A DNA stretch of 64,000 nucleotides from Bordetella genomosp. 8 (lineage in GTDB: Bacteria > Pseudomonadota > Gammaproteobacteria > Burkholderiales > Burkholderiaceae_B), in the NCBI RefSeq assembly GCF_002119685.1, contig NZ_CP021108.1, positions 2,294,001 through 2,358,000 of the forward strand, in the 5' to 3' direction. Below, in pieces: positions 15,472-23,212 of the stretch. The number at the start of each line of letters is the position of its first letter. The first letter of the stretch is position 1. The notes under the pieces are model-generated. The model was given only the letters and a program-made list of their open reading frames with translations. It did not search any database and had not been told where the DNA came from. A program made the translations under genes and the position numbers.

Positions 15472-16103
15472 TGTCCAGGCCTGTTTTATATGTCCTGGCG
15501 GGCATCAACGGCGCCGGGAAGAGTTCTATCGGCGGGCATTTGTTGACTGAAGCCGGGCTTGCGTGGTTCAACCCCGACACCTTTGCGCGGGAGCTGGTGC
15601 GCCAGTCCGGTTATGAGCAGTCCGAGGCGAACATCGCCGCCTGGACCGAAGGGGTCCGGCGCCTGGACGACGCCATCGCCCGCCGTCGGACATACGCCTT
15701 CGAGACCACGCTGGGCGGCCGTACCATCGTGAAGAAGCTGATTGCCGCGGCCGCCACGCATGACGTGCTGGTCTGGTTTTGCGGCTTGCGTGACGCCGAG
15801 CAGCATATCGCTCGCGTGCGGCAACGCGTGGCCCAAGGCGGCCATGACATCCCTGAAGAACGCATACGCCAACGCTGCCGCACGTCGCTGCAGAACCTGT
15901 TGGGCTTGATGCCGCATCTCGCGCTACTGAGCGTCTATGACAACAGCGTCGACGTCGCAGTAGGCGCGGCGGTGCCGGATCCCAGGCTGGTGCTGCGCAT
16001 GGAGGCTGGCCGCCGTGTGTTCCCGGCCATGATCGCGGACGCACGCCACACCCCCGACTGGGCAAAGCCGCTGGTCGAGGCCGCGTTCCAGGACGACGCC
16101 TAG
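15471..16103 (+). CDS. Zeta-toxin-like P-loop kinase
   Basis: A 210-residue P-loop protein starting VLYVLAGINGAGKSS (Walker A at about 11-19), with FNPDTFARELVRQ near residue 34 and AFETTLGGRTIVKKLI near 80. These are features of the zeta toxin / UDP-GlcNAc kinase-like family, which poisons peptidoglycan synthesis by phosphorylating UDP-N-acetylglucosamine. The ETTL motif after strand 2 is typical of proteobacterial zeta-like proteins. The ATG overlaps the antitoxin TGA by one base (TGATG). Its 3' end converges with the AraC gene, both stops sharing CTAG at 16100-16103. It could instead be a metabolic kinase; pairing with an antitoxin-like gene favours the toxin reading. Confidence 0.8.
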   Translation: MSRPVLYVLAGINGAGKSSIGGHLLTEAGLAWFNPDTFARELVRQSGYEQSEANIAAWTEGVRRLDDAIARRRTYAFETTLGGRTIVKKLIAAAATHDVLVWFCGLRDAEQHIARVRQRVAQGGHDIPEERIRQRCRTSLQNLLGLMPHLALLSVYDNSVDVAVGAAVPDPRLVLRMEAGRRVFPAMIADARHTPDWAKPLVEAAFQDDA

Positions 16104-17062
16104 CCGTTCGAGCGTTGGGCGAATCGCCGGCGGTATTCGGAAGGCGTGAGGCCTACCAGTCGCCGAAAGCGCGTGCGGAAGGTGACCGGCGAGTCGAAGC
16201 CCGCGGCCATCGCGATCTGGTCGACGGATAGGTCGCAGGTTTCAAGCAGTTCCTGGGTACGCCGAACCCGATTGGCGATCAGCCATTGGATAGGGGTTGT
16301 TCCCGTCTGTTCGCGGAAGCGGCGCGCGAAGGTACGTGGACTCATCGCGGCCCGTGCGGCCAGGGCGTCGATGTCCACCGGTTGGTCCAGATTTCGCGAC
16401 ATCCAATCGAGCAGCGGCGACAGGCTCACGGACGTGGCGAGCGGGACCCGCCGGATGTAGGGCGCCTGGCCGCCGTCTCGCTGCAGAGGCGCGACGGCCA
16501 TGCGGGCGGACTCCGCCGCGACCGCTTGTCCATGGTGACGGCCGACCAGATAGAGGCACATGTCCAGGCCCGCGGACGAACCGGCGGATGTGACGATGTC
16601 GCCTTCGTCGACATATAGGACGTTGGCGTCGACGGTGACTTCAGGGAAACGTCGCGCAAGCTCGTCAGCCGCCGCCCAATGGGTGGTGGCGCGCTTGCTA
16701 TCGAGCAGGCCGGCGGAGGCGAGGACGAAAGCGCCGGTACAGATGGATGCGATCAACGCGCCACGCGCGCTGGCCGATCGCAGCGCGTTCTGGACAGCGC
16801 GAGAGGGAAGCCTATCGATGTCCTCGATGCCGGGCACGATGACGATGTCGACCCTGTCGAGCTCCGCCAGGCGTGCGGGCGCTTGCAGCGTGAAGACGCC
16901 GGCGTCTATCCGTGCCGCTTCGCCGCAGACACGCACCTGATACGCCGGCTGGCCATTCGGCAGCAGCGCGCGGGAGAAGACATCGCACGCGATCCCCAGG
17001 TCGAATGGAATTACGCCATCCATGGCCAGGATGCCTACTGTTCTCTGACGGGTCTTCTTCAT
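16100..17062 (-). CDS. GlxA/FtrA-type AraC-family regulator with DJ-1/PfpI-like domain
   Basis: A 320-residue regulator. Residues about 8-170 form a DJ-1/PfpI-like domain (VGILAMDGVIPFDLGIACDV, then ASICTGAFVLASAGLLDSKR) that serves as sensor in this family. Residues about 215-318 are an AraC DNA-binding domain (AMSPRTFARRFREQTGTTPI and DQIAMAAGFDSPVTFRTRFR). Relatives control carnitine, arginine or nitrogen-compound genes. The start at 17062 places the DJ-1 fold immediately after MKKTRQR; no strong ribosome site is visible. A GTG 78 bp upstream would add 26 residues. It is divergent from the DUF3817/HemJ-like pair and ends by overlapping the toxin stop. Confidence 0.9.
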   Translation of the reverse strand: MKKTRQRTVGILAMDGVIPFDLGIACDVFSRALLPNGQPAYQVRVCGEAARIDAGVFTLQAPARLAELDRVDIVIVPGIEDIDRLPSRAVQNALRSASARGALIASICTGAFVLASAGLLDSKRATTHWAAADELARRFPEVTVDANVLYVDEGDIVTSAGSSAGLDMCLYLVGRHHGQAVAAESARMAVAPLQRDGGQAPYIRRVPLATSVSLSPLLDWMSRNLDQPVDIDALAARAAMSPRTFARRFREQTGTTPIQWLIANRVRRTQELLETCDLSVDQIAMAAGFDSPVTFRTRFRRLVGLTPSEYRRRFAQRSNG

Positions 17063-17199
17063 TTTCGCGGCGCGTCCGGTTGCATCGAGGCATCTTATCA
17101 GCGATGGCAGTATCCAATCATATTTTGTCGTTTCTGCCACTCACGGAGTGGCGCGCCAGGACGGTATAAATGTTCCCGTTTCAGTGGAGTCCTAACGCG

Positions 17200-17532
17200 A
17201 TGACCGAGAAAACGGCCTTGTCGACCCAGCTTCGCACCATAAAAGTCGTGTCTCTGGCCGAAGGCACGACGCTGCTACTGCTCGTGGCGATTGCAGTACC
17301 GCTGAAATACGCCTATGGCTGGCCGCAAGCCGTGCGAGCCATGGGCCCCATACATGGCATGGCGTTCCTCTGCTACCTGTGGATCGTCGTGCAGGCCGCG
17401 ACCGAGGGCAACTGGCGCAAGGCGGACGCCATCCGGGCGATTGCCCTGGCCTTCGTGCCATTCGGCGCATTCGCCAATGCCCGATTCCTGGCGCGCAGGG
17501 TGGCCGAAGACAGGCGAGGCGCGGCCCGATGA
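17200..17532 (+). CDS. DUF3817 family membrane protein
   Basis: A 110-residue integral membrane protein with three predicted hydrophobic helices. KVVSLAEGTTLLLLVAIAVP near the start and MGPIHGMAFLCYLWIVVQAA in the middle, with the conserved GPIHG element, match the DUF3817 (YdzA-like) family of unknown function. ATG 17200 has GGAG ten bases upstream. Its TGA overlaps the ATG of the next membrane gene (ATGA), so the two are translated together. It is divergent from the GlxA-type regulator. Confidence 0.8.
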   Translation: MTEKTALSTQLRTIKVVSLAEGTTLLLLVAIAVPLKYAYGWPQAVRAMGPIHGMAFLCYLWIVVQAATEGNWRKADAIRAIALAFVPFGAFANARFLARRVAEDRRGAAR

Positions 17533-17972
17533 GCCTGGTCACGCTCTATCCATGGATCAAGGCCCTGCATGTGGCGGCGGCGCTCGTATTCGTTGCGGGC
17601 GTCCTGGCGACGAGCGCCTTTCTCAGGTTCAACAAGGGCGAGGCGCAGCAGGTCGCAGCCAACGCCGCGGCTTTCCGGCGATGGGATCGCGGCGTGACCA
17701 TTCCGGCCATGTTCCTGGTGTGGGCGCTGGGCATCGAACTGGCGATGACGGGACGTTGGACCGGCGCGGGCTGGCTGGTCGTGAAGGCTTGCCTGGTGGT
17801 CGTTCTGTCGGCAGTCCACGGCGCCCAGGTGGGCAAGCTCAGGCGCATGAGCCAGGGCGCGGATGCGGGTGTGGCGGCTGCGGCGGGTGGGGCCGGTGTG
17901 GCGGGTGCGCCCTGGCTGGTGCTCGCGGCCGTTACGGTAATCGCAATCCTTGTCGTGGTGAAGCCATTTTGA
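17529..17972 (+). CDS. HemJ/CopD-like four-helix membrane protein
   Basis: A 147-residue inner-membrane protein with four hydrophobic helices. LYPWIKALHVAAALVFVAGV, RRWDRGVTIPAMFLVWALGI and WLVVKACLVVVLSAVHGAQV follow the HemJ pattern of an early His, an R-M-x-M/P-A-M segment, and a Lys-plus-His third helix. HemJ converts protoporphyrinogen IX to protoporphyrin IX in bacteria lacking HemG/HemY. CopD-like proteins with the same Pfam fold act in copper uptake. H14 and K86 sit where the family has conserved residues. The last 45 residues are an Ala/Gly-rich loop and final helix. Whether it is the functional HemJ of this organism cannot be told; pairing with DUF3817 rather than heme genes leaves doubt. 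Confidence 0.7.
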   Translation: MSLVTLYPWIKALHVAAALVFVAGVLATSAFLRFNKGEAQQVAANAAAFRRWDRGVTIPAMFLVWALGIELAMTGRWTGAGWLVVKACLVVVLSAVHGAQVGKLRRMSQGADAGVAAAAGGAGVAGAPWLVLAAVTVIAILVVVKPF

Positions 17973-18002
17973 CGTTCGGTGGACCTGCCCTGTCATTCGG
18001 CC

Positions 18003-18956
18003 TCAATGACTGACTTCGCCCAGGGGTATGTCGGACATCAGTCCGCGTATCGCGTCCCGCAGCCACGCATGTGCCTGGGATGCGTCCCAACGGCGGTGCC
18101 ATGACATGTTGTAGCGGACCGGCGGCGCATCGAAGTCGAATTGCACGACGTCCAAGGGAAAGGTCTGCGAGATGAACCGCGCCAATTGCAGCGGCAGCGC
18201 CAACGCATAATCGGTCCGCATGATGACGAATGGCGCGATGCTGATGTTGGAGAGATACGATCCCAGCTTGCGCCGCAGGCCCTGCTGCTGCAGCCAGCGG
18301 TCCATGTTGTTCCTGTCGCGAGTCTCGTAGCTGCTCAGCGTCACGAAGGACAATTCGCAGAACCGGTCCAGGTCGATTGGCCCGGCGCCGACGGGATGGC
18401 CGCGCCTGACCACGCAGGCGCGCCGATCCGTCGAAAGCGGAATGCGTACGACTTTCTCCATGCCCTGGGGCATTTCGCCGACTTCGACATCGACGATCAG
18501 GTCGATGCCCAGGTTGTCCAGCTCGAGCGCGGTCGGGGTTGGGCTGGGCGGTGCATTGAACATGATCTTGACCCCAGGGGCGTGCGTCGCGCACCAGGCG
18601 ATCAGCGCCGGTGCGAGTACCCATTCCACCATGTTGCTGCAGGCGATGCGGAAGGTGCGGGTCGAGGCCGCGGGATCGAACACCCGGCTTTCCTCGATCG
18701 CGAAGCGCATCGACGCCAACGCCTCGCGTATAGGTTCCCGCAGGCCGAGGGCACGGTCCGTCAGCTCGAAGCTGCGGCCGTTGCTGAGGAACAGCGGGTC
18801 TCCAAAAATATGCCGCAGCTCCGCGAGTTTCCGGCTGACTCCAGGCTGCGTCATGTTCAGCAGTTCCGCGGCGCGTGTCGCGTTCCGCACCGAAGACAGG
18901 ACTTCAAAGACGATCAACAGGTTCAGGTTGACTCGTCGAAGCGAAGACACGTCCAT
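18003..18956 (-). CDS. LysR-family transcriptional regulator (NodD/PcpR-like group)
   Basis: A 317-residue LysR regulator. The start MDVSSLRRVNLNLLIVFEVL and the helix AAELLNMTQPGVSRKLAELR are typical of the NodD/PcpR/LeuO-like branch, which begins with an L-R-x-x-D/N-L-N-L-L-x-V-F element. The effector domain has the branch's HPVGAGPIDLDRFCELSFVT block. It is divergent from mlrC and its Bug receptor across a 119-bp spacer and is the obvious candidate regulator for them. The effector is unknown. Confidence 0.9.
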   Translation of the reverse strand: MDVSSLRRVNLNLLIVFEVLSSVRNATRAAELLNMTQPGVSRKLAELRHIFGDPLFLSNGRSFELTDRALGLREPIREALASMRFAIEESRVFDPAASTRTFRIACSNMVEWVLAPALIAWCATHAPGVKIMFNAPPSPTPTALELDNLGIDLIVDVEVGEMPQGMEKVVRIPLSTDRRACVVRRGHPVGAGPIDLDRFCELSFVTLSSYETRDRNNMDRWLQQQGLRRKLGSYLSNISIAPFVIMRTDYALALPLQLARFISQTFPLDVVQFDFDAPPVRYNMSWHRRWDASQAHAWLRDAIRGLMSDIPLGEVSH

Positions 18957-19075
18957 TTGGCATCGCCCCTTTCGGCATCGCCGCCATACCAGATTCGATA
19001 TGCCGGCATGAGCAGTCTTTATTGGATTGTCGAAACCCGGGTACCTAACATCGAGCTCCTGAACAAGGAGTATTC

Positions 19076-20560
19076 ATGGCGCTCAGGATATTGTCTGCAC
19101 AAATTTCGCACGAGACAAACACTTTCTCCACGACTCCCACGACATTGGAATCCTTCCGGCTCCGGACGTTCTGGCTCGGCGCCGACGTTGCGCGGAACAT
19201 GCGAGGAACCAAGACCGAACTCGGGGCGCATATCGACGCCGCCGAAAAATACGGTTGGGAGCTGGTTCAACCGATCATCGCGCACGCCACGCCCGCGGGG
19301 AGAGTCACGAAAGCAACCTGGGAATTTTTCGTCAAGACCATCTGCGAGGCCGCGGAAGGCGTTGACGGCGTCCTGCTCGCCCTGCATGGCGCGATGGTGG
19401 TCGAGGACATCGACGATGCCGAAGGGGAATTGCTTTCCATCCTGCGCAGACAGTTGGGAGACAGCGTGCCCGTGTCCGTCAGCCTCGATATGCACGCCAA
19501 CGTGTCCCAGCGCATGGCCGATCTGTCGAACGCCATCGTGACGTACCGCACCTATCCCCACGTCGATCACTATCCCACCGGGCTGCTCGCCGCGGAATTG
19601 CTGGACCGGATGCTCAGTACCGGAGAGAGATTCCAGGTCGCCTACCTGCAGCCCGCCACGCTGGACGGATGCGATTTCGGCCGCACCCACGCCGACGCGA
19701 CGGTGATGCCGTCGTTGCTGGCGCAAGCCGACGCGATACAGGCCGCATCCCCCGACATCCAGGCGATAGCGGTTTGCGCCGGCTTTCCCTGGTCCGATAT
19801 CGAGTCGGTCGGGCCTTCCGTGTGCGTGACCGGTAGGGGCGGCGTGGACGCCCTGAAAGCGCTCGCGACGCCGATCGCGGACGGCATCTGGGCGACCAGA
19901 CATATGCGCAGCGTGCGGTATGCCAGCATCGAGGAGGCGGTCGATCAGGCCAGTCGCGCGCCGGAGGGTGGCCCGCCCCTGGTCATCGGCGACGCCACCG
20001 ACAATCCGGGCCAGGGCGCGCCTGGCAACAATGTGGCCTTGCTCGAAGCCTTCCTGGCCGCCGGCATCGCGGGCGTCGCCGTGGCCTGCGTTTCGGATCC
20101 GGCGGCCGCCCGTGCCTGTATCGCCGCCGGCGAGGGCAGTACGGTGACATTGGAACTGGGATCGCTTTCGGGCCAGCGCCGCGTACCGCTGAAGGTGACG
20201 GGCACCGTCACGCTGACGAATGAGGATGCCCGTTTCGTCATCAGCGGCACCATGCGCAAGGGGCTGGAGATGTCGCTCGGGGCCACCGCCGTACTGCAGG
20301 TGGAGGGGATCACCGTGATCATCGCGACGGCGAATCTGCAGGTGATCGATCTGGAAATCCTGCGCTGCGTCGGCCTGCGGCCGGAAGGCTTCCGAGTCCT
20401 GGTCGTCAAGTCACAGCAGCACTTCCGCAACGCGTTCACGCCCATCGCGTCGTCGGTCATGATCGTGGATGCGAAGGGCGCGGTTTCGCCCGATCTGACG
20501 CACCTTGACTACAAGAATACGCGCAGGCCGATCTGGCCGCTTGATTCATTCTCGGAATGA
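19076..20560 (+). CDS. M81 family metallopeptidase, MlrC-like
   Basis: A 494-residue protein of the MlrC family, named after microcystinase C, a zinc-dependent enzyme acting on the linear microcystin breakdown product. Conserved segments are AQISHETNTFS near residue 10, LDMHANVSQRM near 141, RTYPHVDHYPTG near 160 and GDATDNPGQGAPG near 304. Together these are the proposed metal-binding and active-site residues. The ATG has a strong AAGGAG. It forms an operon with a Bug receptor and is divergent from a LysR gene. Most bacterial MlrC homologues have unknown substrates. The Bug context suggests a small imported molecule, such as an unusual peptide or amide, rather than microcystin. Confidence 0.9.
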   Translation: MALRILSAQISHETNTFSTTPTTLESFRLRTFWLGADVARNMRGTKTELGAHIDAAEKYGWELVQPIIAHATPAGRVTKATWEFFVKTICEAAEGVDGVLLALHGAMVVEDIDDAEGELLSILRRQLGDSVPVSVSLDMHANVSQRMADLSNAIVTYRTYPHVDHYPTGLLAAELLDRMLSTGERFQVAYLQPATLDGCDFGRTHADATVMPSLLAQADAIQAASPDIQAIAVCAGFPWSDIESVGPSVCVTGRGGVDALKALATPIADGIWATRHMRSVRYASIEEAVDQASRAPEGGPPLVIGDATDNPGQGAPGNNVALLEAFLAAGIAGVAVACVSDPAAARACIAAGEGSTVTLELGSLSGQRRVPLKVTGTVTLTNEDARFVISGTMRKGLEMSLGATAVLQVEGITVIIATANLQVIDLEILRCVGLRPEGFRVLVVKSQQHFRNAFTPIASSVMIVDAKGAVSPDLTHLDYKNTRRPIWPLDSFSE

Positions 20561-20571
20561 AAGAGGAAAAG

Positions 20572-21561
20572 ATGCTTAAGGGTTTGCTTCGTTCCAATCG
20601 GAAAGTCGGGGTCCTGGTATTCGCGCTGTTGGGGTTGCTTGCCACGCCCTTGGCCACGGCGCAGAACTTTCCTTCCAGGCCGATCACGATCTACACCGGC
20701 TTTCCGCCTGGGGGCGGCAATGACGCCGTGGCGCGGGTCATCGGCGAGCAATTGAGCAAGACGCTGAAGCAGTCGGTGATCGTCGACAGCAAGATAGGGG
20801 CTGGAGGAGAGATCGCCAACGCATTCGTCGGCCGGGCGGCGCCCGACGGGTATACCTTGTTCCTCGCGGGAAACGGCTCGATGTCCATCAGTCCCGTCAT
20901 TCATCCTGACATACCCTACGATCCGATGAAGTTCACGCCCATCGGCATGGTGGCGACGGCTGGCGCCATCCTGGTCGCGCGGAAGGATTTCCCGTACCAC
21001 ACGGTGCCCGAGATCATCCAGTACGCCAAGGCCAACCCGGGGAAGTTGACGTTCGCTTCATCAGGGATCGGCGCGGCTACCCACCTGGCCGGTGAACTTT
21101 TCAACGAGATGGCGGGGATCGATATCCTGCATGTGCCTTACAAAGGGGCCTCGCAGGCAGTCACCGATGTCATAGGCGGACGCGTCGATTTCTACTACGC
21201 CGCGTCATCGGCGACGGCATCCATCAAGTCCGGGCAGCTGCGCGCGATTGCGGTCACCAGCAAGGATCGCCTGGAGAACATGCCGGACATTCCGCCGATC
21301 GGCGAATACCTGCCGGGTTATGACTTCAATTATTGGTATGCGCTTTTTGCGCCGCCTGGCACCCCGGAGTCCGTGGCGCGCACACTGGCAGAAGCGGTGG
21401 CGCAGGCACTGCAAGTGAAGACCGTGCAGCAGCAGCTTGCCGCGCTGGAGTTGCGCCCTCAGGACATGCGCGGCGCTGAGTTGCGGAACTTCGTGGCCAG
21501 TGAAATCGCGAAAACCAGGCAGATCGCCAAGGCGGCGAATATCGTCAGGGCGGCGCGGTGA
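20572..21561 (+). CDS. Bug-family tripartite tricarboxylate transporter receptor
   Basis: A 329-residue periplasmic receptor. The signal peptide has a twin-basic start and hydrophobic core (VGVLVFALLGLLATPLATA), with cleavage before QNFP. Family blocks are ITIYTGFPPGGGND, AAPDGYTLFLAGN, IHPDIPYDPMKF, HVPYKGASQAVTDVIGG and MPDIPPIGEYLPG. The ATG at 20572 is preferred for its AGAGGA; an earlier in-frame ATG at 20557 overlaps the mlrC stop. It is co-transcribed with mlrC, so it probably delivers that enzyme's substrate or a related compound. Like the other Bug proteins here it has no TctA/TctB partner in the window. Confidence 0.93.
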   Translation: MLKGLLRSNRKVGVLVFALLGLLATPLATAQNFPSRPITIYTGFPPGGGNDAVARVIGEQLSKTLKQSVIVDSKIGAGGEIANAFVGRAAPDGYTLFLAGNGSMSISPVIHPDIPYDPMKFTPIGMVATAGAILVARKDFPYHTVPEIIQYAKANPGKLTFASSGIGAATHLAGELFNEMAGIDILHVPYKGASQAVTDVIGGRVDFYYAASSATASIKSGQLRAIAVTSKDRLENMPDIPPIGEYLPGYDFNYWYALFAPPGTPESVARTLAEAVAQALQVKTVQQQLAALELRPQDMRGAELRNFVASEIAKTRQIAKAANIVRAAR

Positions 21562-21634
21562 CGGAAACTGCGTGCTGACTTCGATGCGCCCATCCAGCGC
21601 GGTATCGACGTACCTGGCCGTGAGGCGCGATGCG

Positions 21635-23212
21635 TCACGGGTCCGTATCCGCCCGCGAATCTGCCCGGCCGTTGATCTCACCTTTCTCCAGCACATACTC
21701 CCTGTCCGCCACCATCTCCGCGAAGCGCGCATTTTGTTCGGACAGCAGCACGCTGGCGCCTTGCTTCTTCAATTCGATGATGGCTTGCGCCATCTGTTCG
21801 ACGATGACGGGGGCGACGCCTTCGGAGGGCTCGTCCAGCAGCACCAGATAGGGATTGCCCATCAGCGTGCGGGCGACGGTCAGCATCTGCTGTTCGCCGC
21901 CGCTCATGCGGTCGCCCGCGCGGGTCCGCATGGTGGCCAGGTTGGGAAACAGGGCGTAGAGCTGGTCGGCGGTCCAACTCGGAGCCGGGTGGCCGTCGGA
22001 CCATGTGCGGGACGGCTGCCGGCCGACGTGCAGGTTTTCCTCGACGGTCAGGCCGGCGAAGACGCGCCTGTCTTCCGGTACGAATCCCAGGCCCAGGCGG
22101 GCGATCTGGTGGGGCGCCTTGCGCGAGATGTCGCGGCCCATGAATTCCACATGGCCGCGGCGTTTGTCCAGCATGCCCATGATGGCTTTCAAGGTGGTCG
22201 ACTTGCCCGCGCCGTTGCGGCCCATCAGGGCGACGACCTCGCCACGGCGGACTTCCAGGTCGAGGTCGAACAGGATGTGGGCGGCGCCGTACCAGGCGTT
22301 CAGGCGCCGTACGCGCAGCAGGATTTCCGTCCGCGGCACGGCTGGGGTCGCGACCGGTGCCGGCGACGTGCCAACGCCAGCGTCTGTTGCGGCGTCCTCG
22401 CCAATGCCCTCGCCGTCGGCATTCGACGCTGCCCCTTCATCGCGATCGTGCGGAGCGACAGTCTCGAACGTCGACCCTGAGCCGAAGTAGATCCGTTGCA
22501 CTTCCGGGTCCGCGCGCACCGCCGCCGTGCTGCCTTGGGCGATGATCTTCCCGCGCCCCAGCACGATGACCCGGTCCGCGTGGGCGAACACCACGTCCAT
22601 GCTGTGTTCGGTGAACAGCACCGCCATTCCGCGTTCGACGACCAGCCGCCGGGTCAAGGACATGAGCGCGTTGCGTTCGCCACCGGCCATGCCGGCGGTG
22701 GGCTCGTCCATCAGCAGCATCTTGGGCGCGTTCGCCAGGGCCATCGCGAGCTCGACGCGCTTGACGTCGCCATAGGCCAGTTCGCTGCAGGGGCGGTCGG
22801 CCTGGTCGGCCATGCCCACCTGGTCCAGCAGCGCCAGCGCCTCGGACCGGTAACGCGCCGCCGCCGGCTGCCATGCCGAATAGACCTGCCCGTGATACGA
22901 CAGCAGCGTCATCTGCACGTTTTCGACGACGGACAGGGATGCGAAGGTCTCTGCGATCTGGAAGGTGCGGCCCACGCCCAGCCGCCAGATATCGCGTGGA
23001 TGCAGGCCGGTCAGGTCCTTGCCATCCAGGATGACCGATCCCCCGGTAGGCGCGAGCTGCCCGCCGACCATGTTGAAGGTGGTGGACTTGCCGGCGCCGT
23101 TCGGGCCGATCAAGGCCACCAGTTCGCCCGGTGCGACGTCGAAATCGATGCCGTCGACCGCGGCGACGCCACCGAAATGCTTGCTCAGCGCGCGTACCCG
23201 CAGCAGGCTCAT
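21635..23212 (-). CDS. Fused LivG-LivF ATPase of a branched-chain-type ABC importer
   Basis: A 525-residue protein carrying both ATPases of a HAAT-type importer in one chain. The N-terminal LivG-like half (about 1-245) has Walker A GPNGAGKST (36-44), the family's modified signature LAYGDVKR and Walker B MLLMDEPTAGM. A linker rich in Ala, Glu, Asp and Pro spans about 250-293. The LivF-like half (about 295-515) has Walker A GRNGAGKST, signature MSGGEQQM and Walker B LVLLDEPSEG. LivG and LivF are normally separate genes. The ATG overlaps the permease TGA (ATGA). Both nucleotide sites look intact, so the fusion should be active. The transport substrate is unknown: amino acid, amide, urea and aromatic acid importers all share this type. 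Confidence 0.93.
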   Translation of the reverse strand: MSLLRVRALSKHFGGVAAVDGIDFDVAPGELVALIGPNGAGKSTTFNMVGGQLAPTGGSVILDGKDLTGLHPRDIWRLGVGRTFQIAETFASLSVVENVQMTLLSYHGQVYSAWQPAAARYRSEALALLDQVGMADQADRPCSELAYGDVKRVELAMALANAPKMLLMDEPTAGMAGGERNALMSLTRRLVVERGMAVLFTEHSMDVVFAHADRVIVLGRGKIIAQGSTAAVRADPEVQRIYFGSGSTFETVAPHDRDEGAASNADGEGIGEDAATDAGVGTSPAPVATPAVPRTEILLRVRRLNAWYGAAHILFDLDLEVRRGEVVALMGRNGAGKSTTLKAIMGMLDKRRGHVEFMGRDISRKAPHQIARLGLGFVPEDRRVFAGLTVEENLHVGRQPSRTWSDGHPAPSWTADQLYALFPNLATMRTRAGDRMSGGEQQMLTVARTLMGNPYLVLLDEPSEGVAPVIVEQMAQAIIELKKQGASVLLSEQNARFAEMVADREYVLEKGEINGRADSRADTDP

